A stretch of DNA of 5,913 nt, from assembly GCA_039805725.1 (NCBI GenBank), contig JBDLTT010000030.1:1-5913 (forward strand), given 5' to 3'. The notes below the pieces were generated by a model that did not search any database, was not told where the DNA came from, and worked only from the letters and a program-made list of their open reading frames with translations. Source of the DNA: Fluviibacter sp039805725 (GTDB lineage: Bacteria; Pseudomonadota; Gammaproteobacteria; Burkholderiales; Rhodocyclaceae). Shown one piece after another: positions 5,831-5,913 of this stretch. The first letter of the stretch is position 1. Each line of letters starts with the position of its first letter. Both the position numbers and the translations under genes were made by a program.

Positions 5831-5913
5831 ATGACCGAGTCTGCCGCCATTTCTTCTGCCCGAAACGTCGCCGTTATTGGCGGCGGACCGGCGGGTCTCA
5901 TGGCGGCCGAGGT
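5831..5913 (+). CDS. FAD-dependent oxidoreductase, N-terminal fragment (3' end beyond window)
   Basis: Only the first 27 codons are present. After a short polar lead the sequence reads NVAVIGGGPAGLMAAE, a beta-alpha-beta dinucleotide-binding fold with GxGxxG (GGGPAG at residues 17-22), the usual N-terminus of FAD-binding oxidoreductases. The GLMAAE ending resembles the HI0933/BaiN-like flavoprotein family (TIGR03862 type), but too little is visible to name the enzyme. It begins 31 bases after ahpF on the same strand. No clear Shine-Dalgarno is present (only GGCGGT immediately before the ATG), so the start is a little uncertain. Confidence 0.75.
   Translation, partial: MTESAAISSARNVAVIGGGPAGLMAAE

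Overview
The window (about 5.9 kb, moderately GC-rich) looks like ordinary chromosomal DNA of a Gram-negative proteobacterium. A betaproteobacterium is the best guess: the mnmG-rsmG-parA order is the conserved origin-proximal gid/par cluster, and AhpC/AhpF are of the proteobacterial type. The genus cannot be fixed from the sequence alone. No insertion sequence, CRISPR array, tRNA or rRNA gene was seen.

Left half (1-3181, minus strand): a leftward operon-like cluster of mnmG (tRNA wobble-uridine modification), rsmG (16S rRNA G527 methyltransferase) and parA (chromosome-partition ATPase, running off the left edge, presumably followed by parB). mnmG and rsmG overlap by 4 bases (GTGA), and rsmG and parA are 25 bases apart. 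A good sigma70-type promoter (TTGACA-17-TCAAAT) lies about 90 bases upstream of mnmG.

Middle (3182-3457): a 276-base divergent intergenic region. It holds the mnmG promoter, a 37-base OxyR-like box matching 16 of 20 specified positions, a candidate ahpC promoter just downstream of the box with a C7 run in its spacer, and a leader with a small inverted repeat, a 10-base-period direct repeat and a strong Shine-Dalgarno.

Right half (3458-5913, plus strand): ahpC (2-Cys peroxiredoxin) and ahpF (its flavoprotein disulfide reductase) together form the alkyl hydroperoxide reductase that removes H2O2, organic peroxides and peroxynitrite at the expense of NAD(P)H. Between them is a 191-base gap with a strong UUCG-capped hairpin that is followed by C7 rather than a U-tract, so it may attenuate or stabilise mRNA rather than terminate fully. 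After ahpF, the first 27 codons of an FAD-binding oxidoreductase begin at 5831 and leave the window.

I found no previously undescribed system. The parts most worth checking are regulatory: the OxyR-like box, the homopolymeric C tract inside the ahpC promoter, the atypical hairpin between ahpC and ahpF, and a possibly leaderless start for the last gene.
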